The translations under genes and the position numbers were made by a program. Under the pieces are notes generated by a model that worked only from the letters and a program-made list of their open reading frames with translations, was not told the DNA's origin and did no database searches. A DNA stretch of 64,000 bases from a candidate division Zixibacteria bacterium SM23_81. GTDB lineage: Bacteria; SM23-81. The stretch covers positions 1-64,000 of the forward strand of contig LJUY01000003.1 in NCBI GenBank assembly GCA_001304015.1. Reading direction: 5' to 3'. How positions within the stretch are numbered: position 1 is the stretch's first letter; every line of letters begins with the position of its first letter. Positions 8,701 to 16,005 of this stretch are shown here, in pieces.

Positions 8701-10923
8701 CGGGGTATGTGGGATGAAGCGAAACGCCATCAGCAACAGGCTTTGAGGTTAAGAGAGCGGCTGAATAACAAGTATGGCCTATGTGGTTCTTATGACAACC
8801 TGGGCGATTTGGCCAGAATACGGGGAAACTGGAAATTGGCCCTGGGATATTATCAAAAATCACAGAGACTTAGGGAAGAGATTAAAGATGAGGCCGGAGG
8901 CTGTATTTCCCGTTTTAATTTGGGCCTTTTGGACATGGAGCGGGGCCAGCATCGAAAAGCTGAGCATGGTCTTTTGGCTAGTCGCGACTGCCTGCAGAGG
9001 ATTGGAGATGAGGTGGGGGTCGTGCAGGTGGATTTGTCCTTGGCCGGGTTCTATCTTAGCCAAGGTCAATTGGATCGAGCCGAGGAGCTGGGAAATCGAT
9101 CTCTGACTAAAGCTTCGGAGGCGGGAAATTTGTTTCTGAAGGCCAGGGCTGCTAGAACTGTGGCCGCTGTTGAGGCCCTTTCGGGAAAGGAGGCCCGCTC
9201 CAGCGAGCTCTTTGGGCAGAGCATCGAGATCCTCAAAAAGCTTCAAGCACGCTATGAATTGGCCAAGACATTTTTTATTCTGGGAGTCACCAAGCAGGGA
9301 AGAGGCCAGGTTCGGGAAGCCATCCGGTACTACAAGGAATCCTTAATGATTTTCCAGAAATTGGGGGTGAAACATTTTATGTCCAGAATAGAGAAACAAC
9401 TGGAGAGTTTACAAAGCACTCTGGAACGCCATGAGAGTGCCGAGCTGTTCACCCTCTACACCATGAGCGAGATTCTCAACTCCATGCGCGATTTGGACCT
9501 TCTCTTAGAGAAAGTTCTAGATTTGGCCATTGAGATGTTACATGCCGAGAGAGGGGCGATCATTTTTTATGACCTGCCGGAAGATGATTTTCAAATCAAA
9601 ACCGCCCGTAGCATGGAAAAGCAGACCTTATCGGATGCCCTGGAGATTAGTCGCAGCATTGTAAAGAGTGTAACTCAGAAGGGAAAACCGGTGGTCGTCG
9701 ACAATGCATTGCAGGATGAGCAGTTCAGCAATTGGCAGAGCGTTACCATGTACAATATCATGTCTATTCTCTGCGTTCCCCTGAAGATAAAGGGCACGGT
9801 CATCGGCACCATTTATCTGGATAATCGGAGCGTTCCTGGCATCTTTTCCTCCAGAGACGTTTCCTTTTTGGAATCTTTCTCTAACCTGACAGCCATGGCT
9901 ATTGAAAATGCCAAATTGTACACCGAGCTTCATGGCGAGAACGTATACCTGAAAAGTGAGTTGGATACTAGATACAAGTACGAGAACATCGTCGGAAACA
10001 GCCAGGTGATGCAGGACATCTTCAACGTTATCGAACGAGTGTCGCCGAGCAGGGCCAGCGTTCTGATCCTGGGTGAAAGCGGCACCGGCAAGGAACTCGT
10101 GGCCAGGCTGATACATTATTCCAGCCCACGAAATGAAAAGTCCTTTTTAAAGGTAAACTGCGCCGCTCTGACAGAGAGTTTGTTGGAAACGGAACTTTTC
10201 GGCATCGAGGAAAAGATCGCCACCGGGGTCAAGAGCCGTAAGGGCAAATTCGAATTAGCACATGGTGGTACCATCTTCCTGGACGAAATCGGCGACATGA
10301 GCCTCTCGACCCAGGCCAAGGTCCTTCGGGTTCTTCAGGAGCAAGAGTTCGAAAGAGTCGGGGGAAGCGAGACCATAAAGGTGGATGTGAGAATCATCTC
10401 CGCGACCAATCAGGATCTTCAGAAGTCCATTGCCGAAAAGAAATTCAGAAAGGATCTCTTTTACAGGCTGGATACTGTGACCATCAGCATTCCTCCTCTC
10501 CGAGAACGCAGGGAGGACATACCGTTTCTGGTTGACTTTTTTGTGAAGAAGTACTGCCTCGAGAATGAAAAAGAGGAGATCGTCGTGCCGGCCGAGGCCT
10601 TGGAAGCCTTCATGAAATACGATTGGCCCGGAAACGTCAGAGAGCTGGAGAATGTCGTTCAGCGTGGCGTGGTTATGGCCGAAGGCAAATTGTTCCCCAT
10701 AGAATTTGTCCCAGCCGTCGTGGAAGGGGAAGGTCAGGAGTTAATCTTCAGTGTTCCGGCTAACCGGAGAACGCTGGATGACATTCTTGGATTTATCGAA
10801 CGGGCAGCTGTAGAAAAGGCACTACGAGAACACGGCTTCGTTCAGGTGAGAGCTGCCAAGGCTCTGGGGCTCAGCGAGAGCGTCCTGCGGTACAAAATGC
10901 GGAAGTACGGAATTAAAAAATGA
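5776..10923 (+). CDS. Giant Ser/Thr kinase-AAA-TPR-GAF-sigma54 activator fusion
   Basis: A 1715-residue cytoplasmic signalling protein. Residues 1-275 are a Ser/Thr kinase (GSGATG loop, HQDVKPTN catalytic loop near 128, DFG near 152). About 285-690 is an AAA_16/STAND-type ATPase with Walker A GEYGVGKS near 315. About 690-1215 are tandem TPR repeats. About 1220-1390 is a GAF domain. About 1400-1640 is a sigma54-type AAA+ module (GESGTGKE near 1434, FLDEIGD Walker B). The last 35 residues are a Fis-type HTH. The loop that normally reads GAFTGA is EEKIATGV here (near 1476-1484), so sigma54 contact is uncertain. The start is GTG with GAGG upstream. A 34-bp palindrome lies in the ATPase part. Confidence 0.9.
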   Translation: MTKQIIDGQYVISRKLGSGATGVVYKAHLIGDEHPVALKILSAGYADDKAQNLRDEFQLLSQLDHPHIVKIQSFGLTAKKQPYFVMEYVDGPPLDKSVLEQISSQDFFSILVDICLALDYIHDYGLVHQDVKPTNILLQSRPEGPPMAKLGDFGLATTRVATGGVQLSGTLEYFAPEMIRGGVIDRRADLYSLGVTLYEVLTGQNPFRAKDLHEVLRNHLEKIPTPPREYNKKISKVLESIVLKLLEKDPLDRFSTASAIIGTLRRKAGYKLSNDQERAGVILPPGQFVGRESEMSRLKMWHREALTGKARLVFVEGEYGVGKSRLLKEFAISCQLKGTAVFGENWKGGEISNLSSFAEGLSAAWGPSEWKRASKSDQEEMPLSPQISGETGETEYQVWEQICRRISQFSKSLLFIIEDLETSDPAVLSFLKYLLDRLSWYPVMICASYQASLVDPERKSLLQSLHRRKKESSVRSLKLRPLSKAAMAKLVLARFKLLAGEEKLIDYLSRQSRGNPWYLEEYIAAMRAQKVLVPSPEGWALADDRLSQIKLPRAVEDINEAVITGMNSSVKKFLSVASVIGDQFRLEELRWVLPFTEKEFYVSLGKALKSGYLVREPAVRGQGHVYTFAKMGLRERLCQSVAPKTRKGIHRNVAVHMEKESPPNRDLTKLADHFHRAGQYSKSALYSLKAAAKAKTTAQLEEAHRLLRQSLQAREAIGETGKLMPILEALGDSCSLKGTYKEGLQYYDRALSQLARPGSKSFLELQRKKAILFRKQSQFGKALKVLDEALAQASGLGLSLSRARILAEIGWIKRMKSDYDGALAALTESLKLLRWGRDRAETAQVTNRLGTVSWTLGRYQEAQAYYERALKIFQELGERDRIAALLDNLGLTHLNQGQIERAIEYFQESHHIRKTAADVLGEAKVCHNLAMAYAENGEWDQALEFYLQSYRLKVRIGDLEGLALTLNNMGILHMHRGMWDEAKRHQQQALRLRERLNNKYGLCGSYDNLGDLARIRGNWKLALGYYQKSQRLREEIKDEAGGCISRFNLGLLDMERGQHRKAEHGLLASRDCLQRIGDEVGVVQVDLSLAGFYLSQGQLDRAEELGNRSLTKASEAGNLFLKARAARTVAAVEALSGKEARSSELFGQSIEILKKLQARYELAKTFFILGVTKQGRGQVREAIRYYKESLMIFQKLGVKHFMSRIEKQLESLQSTLERHESAELFTLYTMSEILNSMRDLDLLLEKVLDLAIEMLHAERGAIIFYDLPEDDFQIKTARSMEKQTLSDALEISRSIVKSVTQKGKPVVVDNALQDEQFSNWQSVTMYNIMSILCVPLKIKGTVIGTIYLDNRSVPGIFSSRDVSFLESFSNLTAMAIENAKLYTELHGENVYLKSELDTRYKYENIVGNSQVMQDIFNVIERVSPSRASVLILGESGTGKELVARLIHYSSPRNEKSFLKVNCAALTESLLETELFGIEEKIATGVKSRKGKFELAHGGTIFLDEIGDMSLSTQAKVLRVLQEQEFERVGGSETIKVDVRIISATNQDLQKSIAEKKFRKDLFYRLDTVTISIPPLRERREDIPFLVDFFVKKYCLENEKEEIVVPAEALEAFMKYDWPGNVRELENVVQRGVVMAEGKLFPIEFVPAVVEGEGQELIFSVPANRRTLDDILGFIERAAVEKALREHGFVQVRAAKALGLSESVLRYKMRKYGIKK
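6919..6952. repeat. 34-bp perfect palindrome inside the kinase-fusion gene
   Basis: Each half begins CCCCTGTCTCCCCAGAT, and the two halves are exact reverse complements with no spacer. It encodes about residues 382-393 in frame, between Walker A and Walker B of the AAA_16-like domain. It is too long and perfect to be an ordinary by-product of codon use. Confidence 0.9.
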
Positions 10924-10984
10924 TCACAGCCTAAATGTGATGTGCTGATGGTATGATTTTAAAAACTTAAGTGTTTCCCAACAT

Positions 10985-11008
10985 CGCGGGGCATGTCGTT
11001 TCCCCGCG
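10985..11008 (+). other. GC-rich hairpin between the kinase gene and trkH
   Basis: CGCGGGG (10985-10991) pairs perfectly with CCCCGCG (11002-11008) around a 10-nt loop. No T run follows, so it may be a weak terminator or a structure in the trkH leader. Confidence 0.4.
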
Positions 11009-11026
11009 CTGTTATAGGTGTCGCCT

Positions 11027-12550
11027 ATGCGTCATAGCGCTCGAACGTTGTTTGTCGTGCTGAATTTTCTAGGTTCACTGTTCATAGCCTTGGGCGTCAT
11101 TTTGCTCCTTCCACTGGTTGTGGTGCTATTGGGCGGTGAAATTCACCGTGGTTTTCAAACCCTGTTCGCCTTTTTGTTGCCCAGTGGGCTGTCATTCTCC
11201 GTGGGCTTCTTATGCCGAGCACTCTTTCGTGGAAAGAATCCCAACAATCTTCAGGCAATCTTGATATGTAGCCTGGGCTGGATTGCATTTTCTGGCATCG
11301 GAGCTATTCCTTTTGTCATGGGCATCAACACCAGCTATTTAAACGCTTTTTTCGAGACAATGAGCGGATTCACGACGACGGGCATCACCATGTTTACGGG
11401 ATTGGACCAGATGCCCAGAAGCATATTGTTCTGGAGAAGCTTCACGCAATGGCTTGGAGGGTTGGGTATTTTAACCTTTTTCCTGGCTGTGGCCTATCGT
11501 GGTGGGGGTGCCTACCGGCTCTTTGGGGCCGAGAGTCATAAAATCGAGGCGGGTCGCCCTGTGCCAGGATTAGCGCACACGTTGAAGATACTATGGGGTA
11601 TCTACGCGGGATTCACTTCCCTCATCTTCTTGAGCTTAGTTTTAGTCGGAATGCCCGCTTTTGACGGTATTTGCCACTGCTTCACCGCTCTGTCTACCGG
11701 GGGTTTTTCTCCGCACGATGCCAGCATAGGATACTACCAACTTTCCGGCCATGCCCGTTTCATCTGGATCGAGTATATTCTCATTTTGGGCATGGTGATG
11801 GGAGGGACAAACTTTGTGATCCATTACCGTGTCTTGAAGAGAGATGGAAAAGCTTTATTTAACAACACGGAGATGAGATACTGGTGGGGCTTGATTCTCT
11901 TTTTTGTTATTGTGATCCTGGGAGAAAGGTTTATGAAGCTGGGGGTTTTTGGCGGATTGGCCCCGGGTTATCCAAATTTATGGAAGGAGATTGAACAGAA
12001 TTTTCGCACAGTTCTTTTCCAGGTGGTTTCCATTATTACCACTACTGGTTTTGGGACTCGGGATATTGCCGGTTCCTTCTTTGGTCATGTGGCCCGCCAG
12101 CTTTTTCTCTTGATGATGGTCATCGGTGGCTGTGTGGGCTCCACTGGAGGTGGGATCAAGGTATTGCGAGTGAGCATATTGGTGAAGTTGATCCGCCGAG
12201 AAGTTTTCCGTCTGCGGACGCCTTCTGGATCGATATCCACCGTCCTCGTCGATGGGAAGCCCATCGAGGTGAACGAGGTGTATCGAGTGGGGGGATTGTT
12301 TTTCGCCTGGGTTGGCCTGCTCCTTTTTGGGGGCTGTATTACGGCATTGTTCTCGCACCATGATGGTTACAGCTCATTCTCAGGAATGTTCAGTGCCTTG
12401 GGCAATATCGGTCCCTGTTACATCCCCGTCTCGGAGATGGGCCAGCTTCATGCCGTGGTGAAAATTGTCTATATTTTTGGCATGCTGGCTGGGCGTCTGG
12501 AGATTCTGCCCGTGCTGTTGCTTTTTAGCCGCAAAGCGTGGCAATCCTAA
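11027..12550 (+). CDS. trkH: Potassium uptake protein, TrkH/KtrB family
   Basis: Membrane translocation subunit of a Trk/Ktr potassium transporter. It encodes 507 residues with about ten hydrophobic segments and four glycine-containing selectivity stretches, among them SGFTTTGIT, LSTGGFSPH, TTTGFGTRD and a final SALGNIGP. I prefer the ATG at 11027; a GTG at 11018 would add three residues. The regulatory subunit gene follows 20 bp downstream, so the two form a transporter operon. Length and motifs fit TrkH rather than the shorter KtrB, although the partner is a short KtrA-like protein. Confidence 0.92.
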   Translation: MRHSARTLFVVLNFLGSLFIALGVILLLPLVVVLLGGEIHRGFQTLFAFLLPSGLSFSVGFLCRALFRGKNPNNLQAILICSLGWIAFSGIGAIPFVMGINTSYLNAFFETMSGFTTTGITMFTGLDQMPRSILFWRSFTQWLGGLGILTFFLAVAYRGGGAYRLFGAESHKIEAGRPVPGLAHTLKILWGIYAGFTSLIFLSLVLVGMPAFDGICHCFTALSTGGFSPHDASIGYYQLSGHARFIWIEYILILGMVMGGTNFVIHYRVLKRDGKALFNNTEMRYWWGLILFFVIVILGERFMKLGVFGGLAPGYPNLWKEIEQNFRTVLFQVVSIITTTGFGTRDIAGSFFGHVARQLFLLMMVIGGCVGSTGGGIKVLRVSILVKLIRREVFRLRTPSGSISTVLVDGKPIEVNEVYRVGGLFFAWVGLLLFGGCITALFSHHDGYSSFSGMFSALGNIGPCYIPVSEMGQLHAVVKIVYIFGMLAGRLEILPVLLLFSRKAWQS

Positions 12551-12570
12551 GTCACAATAGGGAGCTGCAG

Positions 12571-13248
12571 ATGTATATCATTATTGCTGGAGTGGGGGTC
12601 ATCGGACAGCAGATCACGAAGATATTGGTGGAGAACAAGCACGACGTGGTCGCTGTGGATAAAAATCGCGAAATATGCGAAAGCATCTATGCGGAGACCG
12701 GGGCATTGACAATTCTGGGAAATGCTACGGACATTTATGTTTTAGAGCAGGCGGGGGCAAAGAAGGCCGACGCGGTCATATGCCTGATGCACCATGCCGC
12801 CGACAACATCGCGTGCGCTCTGTTGGCCAAAAGCCTGGGCGTTCCCCGAGTCATCTCCCGTCTTAGAAACCCAGCATACGAGGGGGCCTATCGATTGGCG
12901 GGGGTCACGGGCATCGTCAGAATGGCCGACCTTTTGGTCAATGAGCTGATGATGGAAATTGAGCAGCCTAAGATAAGAAAGGTGGTCACCCTGGGTAGCG
13001 GAAAGGCGGAGATTTACGCCGTTAAGATACCCCCAAAAGCAAAAAGCGTCGGCATGTCCATCAAGGAGATCGCCGAGAAGAAGAATTTTCCTGAGCAGTG
13101 CGTCTTCGTGGGCAATTACGATGAAGACAAGGGCAATTTTCAGATTCCCAGAGGAGGAAATGTCCTGCACGAGGGGGATATGGTGTTTTTAGTTTCCACA
13201 AGCCAATACATCAAACAGGCGGCCGATTTTCTAACCAGGATGAAGTAG
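12571..13248 (+). CDS. trkA: Potassium transporter regulatory subunit, TrkA/KtrA family
   Basis: Peripheral cytoplasmic protein that gates TrkH. It encodes 225 residues: an RCK_N Rossmann domain (residues 1-130, GVGVIG near the N terminus and an acidic residue in VVAVDK that favours NAD(H)) and an RCK_C domain (about 140-225). It has one RCK unit, as in KtrA, not the duplicated form of E. coli TrkA, so it should act as an oligomeric ring. The ATG at 12571 follows AGGGAG; a longer frame from 12538 overlaps trkH and lacks support. Confidence 0.9.
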   Translation: MYIIIAGVGVIGQQITKILVENKHDVVAVDKNREICESIYAETGALTILGNATDIYVLEQAGAKKADAVICLMHHAADNIACALLAKSLGVPRVISRLRNPAYEGAYRLAGVTGIVRMADLLVNELMMEIEQPKIRKVVTLGSGKAEIYAVKIPPKAKSVGMSIKEIAEKKNFPEQCVFVGNYDEDKGNFQIPRGGNVLHEGDMVFLVSTSQYIKQAADFLTRMK

Positions 13249-13328
13249 CCTTGTGTCATCCTGAATTCCCTGGGATTTTGAGGAAGATATATGCAGATGG
13301 TACCATCTTCGCCCAACGAGATGAAATC

Positions 13329-13808
13329 ATGAGAGAAAATGCGTTTGGATCGATAAAGAAAATGCTGGAGACAGCATCGGTTCCATTTAAAATGGTAAAA
13401 CATGAGCCAACCTTTACCTCACAACAATCTGCTAAAGCCAGAGGTGAAGATATTTCCATCGGCGGCAAGGCGATTGTTATGAAGATCGGTGAATCTTTTA
13501 AGTTGTTCGTCTTGAGTGCTGCTTTAAGGGTGAACTCGGCCTCCATCAAAAAGCATTTCATGGAGAAGCGAATTCGATTCGCCACCAAAGAAGAACTGCA
13601 TGAGCTCACGGGACTAGTCCCTGGTTGTGTGCCACCCTTTGGAGAACCGATTTTTCACCTTGAGCTTTACGTGGACAAATCCGTTCTCCAGAACGAAAAA
13701 ATTGCCTTTAATGCGGGTTCATTGACGGATTCCATCATCATGCAAACAGAAGATTATTTAAAGATTGCGAGACCAACAGGAGTGTTTGATTTCTCTATTC
13801 CCGTGTAA
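13329..13808 (+). CDS. YbaK/ProX-type aminoacyl-tRNA deacylase
   Basis: A 159-residue stand-alone editing domain of the YbaK/ProRS-associated family, which hydrolyses mischarged tRNAs. The pattern FKMVKHEPTFTSQQSAKARG is typical, followed by GGKAIVMK with the conserved lysine, FVLSA, and a C-terminal GCVPPFG turn. I chose the ATG at 13329, which gives the normal family length; the upstream in-frame start at 13251 adds 26 residues without family match. It is 80 bp after trkA. Which tRNA it edits cannot be told from sequence alone. Confidence 0.8.
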   Translation: MRENAFGSIKKMLETASVPFKMVKHEPTFTSQQSAKARGEDISIGGKAIVMKIGESFKLFVLSAALRVNSASIKKHFMEKRIRFATKEELHELTGLVPGCVPPFGEPIFHLELYVDKSVLQNEKIAFNAGSLTDSIIMQTEDYLKIARPTGVFDFSIPV

Positions 13809-13872
13809 AATTTGTGAGGCACGTCTTCACGCTTAGATTGAGGGTTGAGTACACGCGCCTGTGGGATTCAAA

Positions 13873-14349
13873 ATGAACTTGCTACTTAGTCGCTATCTGG
13901 CGGGATTTCTTTTGGTCATTCTATTAAGTTGTTCAGGTTCGAGTAACTTGCCCAGCGAGGGTGAATTCAAGGAATGGCTGAAAATTGTCTATGAACGTGA
14001 GACCGCCTTGCAGGCAGATGAAATAAACATTTGCGCTTGGGAGAGACCTCCACAGGAGGTTCTCAAAAAGGCCCCTGAAGTCGATGGCTTGAAAGTTCAG
14101 GCCATGATATTGACGTATCCCGCGTTGGTTACGCCAGGGGAGAATGAGCTCGACCAGACCACAATCCACTATGTGTATTGTAACTATTATCGTATTTCCG
14201 ACGAATGGTATCTGCACGCATCCAGTTGGGGAGGTGGTTTTTGGAAACAGGAGCCAGCAGAATGGAGCCACCTGGTTCAGGATTGCAGGGACAAAGCGGA
14301 GAGATTCAGAAGTTCAGGTGGAAAGGAGTTCTCGAGCAAAAAGCAATAG
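13873..14349 (+). CDS. Predicted lipoprotein of unknown function
   Basis: A 158-residue protein with a type II signal peptide: a short charged start, a hydrophobic core and a lipobox LLSC with the modified cysteine at Cys20 (LLSCSGSS). The mature part is acidic and rich in Trp and Tyr (YVYCNYYRISDEWYLH). No family was recognised. I chose the ATG at 13873 because it puts the signal peptide at the start; the GTG at 13861 would add four residues. A strong terminator about 90 bp downstream makes it a short unit of its own. Lnt encoded at 25.5 kb would complete its acylation. Confidence 0.7.
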   Translation: MNLLLSRYLAGFLLVILLSCSGSSNLPSEGEFKEWLKIVYERETALQADEINICAWERPPQEVLKKAPEVDGLKVQAMILTYPALVTPGENELDQTTIHYVYCNYYRISDEWYLHASSWGGGFWKQEPAEWSHLVQDCRDKAERFRSSGGKEFSSKKQ

Positions 14350-14436
14350 AAGTTATGCAGCGGACAAAATAGTCAGGCCGAAAACATAATGTTATTATTG
14401 TGTGGGCATAGCACATGCCATGCCTCCATATCCAGG

Positions 14437-14467
14437 GTCCTCTCGATCTTTCGGGAGGGCTTTTTTT
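14437..14467 (+). terminator. Rho-independent terminator after the lipoprotein gene
   Basis: GTCCTCTCGA (14437-14446) pairs with TCGGGAGGGC (14451-14460), including two G-U pairs, around the loop TCTT. It is followed by seven T. Confidence 0.85.
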
Positions 14468-14533
14468 GTATGTCGCAATTTAGCACGATAACCGAGGTTG
14501 AAGATCGGGGTCAATTGGCATATTTGACACACT

Positions 14534-14548
14534 CGGAACAGATTTTGC
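14534..14548 (+). promoter_or_regulatory. Candidate sigma54 promoter before the beta-helix-like gene
   Basis: CGGAACA-GATT-TTGC keeps the GG (14535-14536) and GC (14547-14548) at the 12-bp spacing of -24/-12 promoters, and CTCGG is the only poor part. It lies 119 bp before the TTG start at 14667. The rest of 14350-14666 holds only the terminator above. Confidence 0.35.
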
Positions 14549-14666
14549 TGAATAACATAGTAGGAGCAATTTAATCGCAATTTCCAAAGGGTACAATAAC
14601 ATTCCACCATGTCAGATGATCACTTCATTATCATTCAAGATTAACGTTTTCAGAGGATAGAGGAAA

Positions 14667-15143
14667 TTGAATAAACTGTGGCATTTTGCTTCGTTTCTCC
14701 AGATTTGCTTGGCTCTGTTGTTCATCTCCCTATCCCAGGGAAGCTACCTGCTGGTCAAAGATGTGCTCAGCAAGGGCGGAGGACAAGCCGAGTCGGGAAG
14801 CTATCTGTTGGACTTCGACACAGGCCAGGTGGCCGACGAGCAGAGCGTGGAACGGAGTGACGCCAGTGATGGCTGGTACTTCTACGATAAACTTGATTAT
14901 AACATCTTCCAGGAACATTGCACCGGCATAGTGCCAGAGAGTGGAGTAGGATTTGTCGGTGATGAAAATCCTGGAGACGGCTCTCCCGACAATCCCTTTC
15001 AGGATATCGAGGAGGCCATCGCAGCCGTGCCTGACAGTGCGACGCTGATCTTCAAGACCGGTTTGGTAAAACCCTTCTCAGCAGACACGCTCGTCATCGA
15101 TAGGCCTATGGTTCTCAAAGGGAAAACTGTCATTGGCGAGTGA
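14667..15143 (+). CDS. Secreted protein, apparently truncated beta-helix type
   Basis: Encodes 158 residues with a signal peptide (hydrophobic core ASFLQICLALLFISLSQG). A Gly-rich stretch with the repeated pattern SYLL then GGG-AESGSYLL follows, as seen at the start of many FCB extracellular proteins. Residues from about 95 (GDENPGDGSPDNPFQDIEEA) look like the first turn of a right-handed beta-helix (DUF1565-like). The frame stops after IDRPMVLKGKTV, where such proteins normally continue for hundreds of residues, so it may be a truncated gene or a very short version. The start is TTG with GAGG upstream. A strong hairpin follows. Confidence 0.6.
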   Translation: MNKLWHFASFLQICLALLFISLSQGSYLLVKDVLSKGGGQAESGSYLLDFDTGQVADEQSVERSDASDGWYFYDKLDYNIFQEHCTGIVPESGVGFVGDENPGDGSPDNPFQDIEEAIAAVPDSATLIFKTGLVKPFSADTLVIDRPMVLKGKTVIGE

Positions 15144-15172
15144 GGGGAGTTCTGCAATCTAAGCTGGAAAAT

Positions 15173-15212
15173 ATAAGGGCCCTTCTGTGATATTTCGGGA
15201 GGGTCCTCTTAT
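15173..15212 (+). terminator. Strong hairpin, probable terminator
   Basis: AAGGGCCCTTCTG (15175-15187) pairs with CGGGAGGGTCC (15196-15206), with several G-U pairs, and is extended by ATAA/TTAT. It lacks a long T run. The 3' arm TTTCGGGAGGG repeats that of the terminator at 14437-14467. Confidence 0.5.
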
Positions 15213-15597
15213 GTTCATCCGATCACTGATGAAAATTGTCATTATGTTTCCAAGGATGAAGCACTCTGTCTAGCTCGACATCTAATTCCGAAAAAGGCTT
15301 GAATGCAATTTTTTGCGACGCGACAACTCGTTGCTAAGAAACATATTATTATTGTCCGGTTGGCATTTTGCACAGTTATTTCGTGAAATCCAGCGCTTGC
15401 TGAACTCATTGATTAATGTGAAGTTAAAAGAAATTTTTAGAACATTTTGCCTCTTCGGGGAAGATGTCTCGCAACTTTTAGGGGTAAGGAGGGCTAATTT
15501 CACGGGTGGTTTGCCTTACGGTTTAAAAAGTAGATCCTTAGTAATTCTCTTTTTTAAAAATAGGTTAGAGTGATGGCATGGGAATTTCTTTTAACTT
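15213..15597. other. AT-rich intergenic stretch without a supported gene
   Basis: No open frame here has a ribosome site or protein-like composition. GTAAGG (15485-15490) can pair with CCTTAC (15514-15519). Otherwise I see nothing beyond being upstream of the sigma54-like site at 15598. Confidence 0.5.
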
Positions 15598-15612
15598 TGG
15601 CATACTATTTGC
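15598..15612 (+). promoter_or_regulatory. Sigma54 (-24/-12) promoter before the small exported protein
   Basis: TGGCATA-CTAT-TTGC matches the TGGCAYR-N4-TTGC consensus with exact spacing (GG 15599-15600, GC 15611-15612). Predicted start is near 15624, about 48 nt before the ATG at 15672. Confidence 0.65.
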
Positions 15613-15671
15613 CATCTCTTGCGGTAGCCCTAAATGCGAGTTCAAATGCATACGGAAGGAGGTAGTCGGCG

Positions 15672-15914
15672 ATGTCTGGAGCGAATAGCTGGAAAGGAAC
15701 CAGAAAGATTCTGGTGAACAGTTTGATGTTAGCGCTCGTTTTCATGGCGGCGATTCATTCTGCGATTATGGCAACAGGACCTATGGGTGATCCTGAGCCG
15801 GCACCGCCTGTTGGTACTCCATGGGGCGAAGAAGATCCTCCAACTTCTCCTGAGGACGAAGGACCGGAGCAGAGTGCTTCTTCCGTGATGTGTCATCCGG
15901 GATTGGTCTTTTAG
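15672..15914 (+). CDS. Short exported Pro/Glu-rich protein
   Basis: Encodes 80 residues. A charged N terminus (SWKGTRK) precedes a hydrophobic stretch (residues about 13-33) that reads as a signal peptide or membrane anchor. The remainder is low-complexity, rich in Pro, Glu, Asp and Gly (PEPAPPVGTPWGEEDPP), ending SVMCHPGLVF with a single cysteine. GGAGG about 8 nt upstream of the ATG and a sigma54-type promoter at 15598 support it being expressed. I recognise no family. It could be a secreted peptide precursor or a small cell-surface protein; the sequence does not decide. Confidence 0.6.
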   Translation: MSGANSWKGTRKILVNSLMLALVFMAAIHSAIMATGPMGDPEPAPPVGTPWGEEDPPTSPEDEGPEQSASSVMCHPGLVF

Positions 15915-15928
15915 AATTTGCCTATGCA

Positions 15929-15943
15929 AGGCGGAGCCGTTGC
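15929..15943 (+). promoter_or_regulatory. Possible weak sigma54 promoter
   Basis: AGGCGGA-GCCG-TTGC keeps the GG, C and TTGC core at correct spacing, 63 bp before the ATG at 16006. The -24 element is poor, so this is only a candidate. Confidence 0.25.
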
Positions 15944-16005
15944 CATTTTCTGGGAAACTCCGCACCGTTAAGCGAACACATTGACGCGTTCAACTGGAGC
16001 TCCTG

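Noticed and set aside
14389-14574. 61-codon open frame after the lipoprotein gene
   Set aside because: It reads straight through a strong terminator hairpin and has no ribosome site.
15313-15573. 86-codon open frame
   Set aside because: No ribosome site, no recognisable domain, unusual composition, and it overlaps AT-rich sequence upstream of a promoter.
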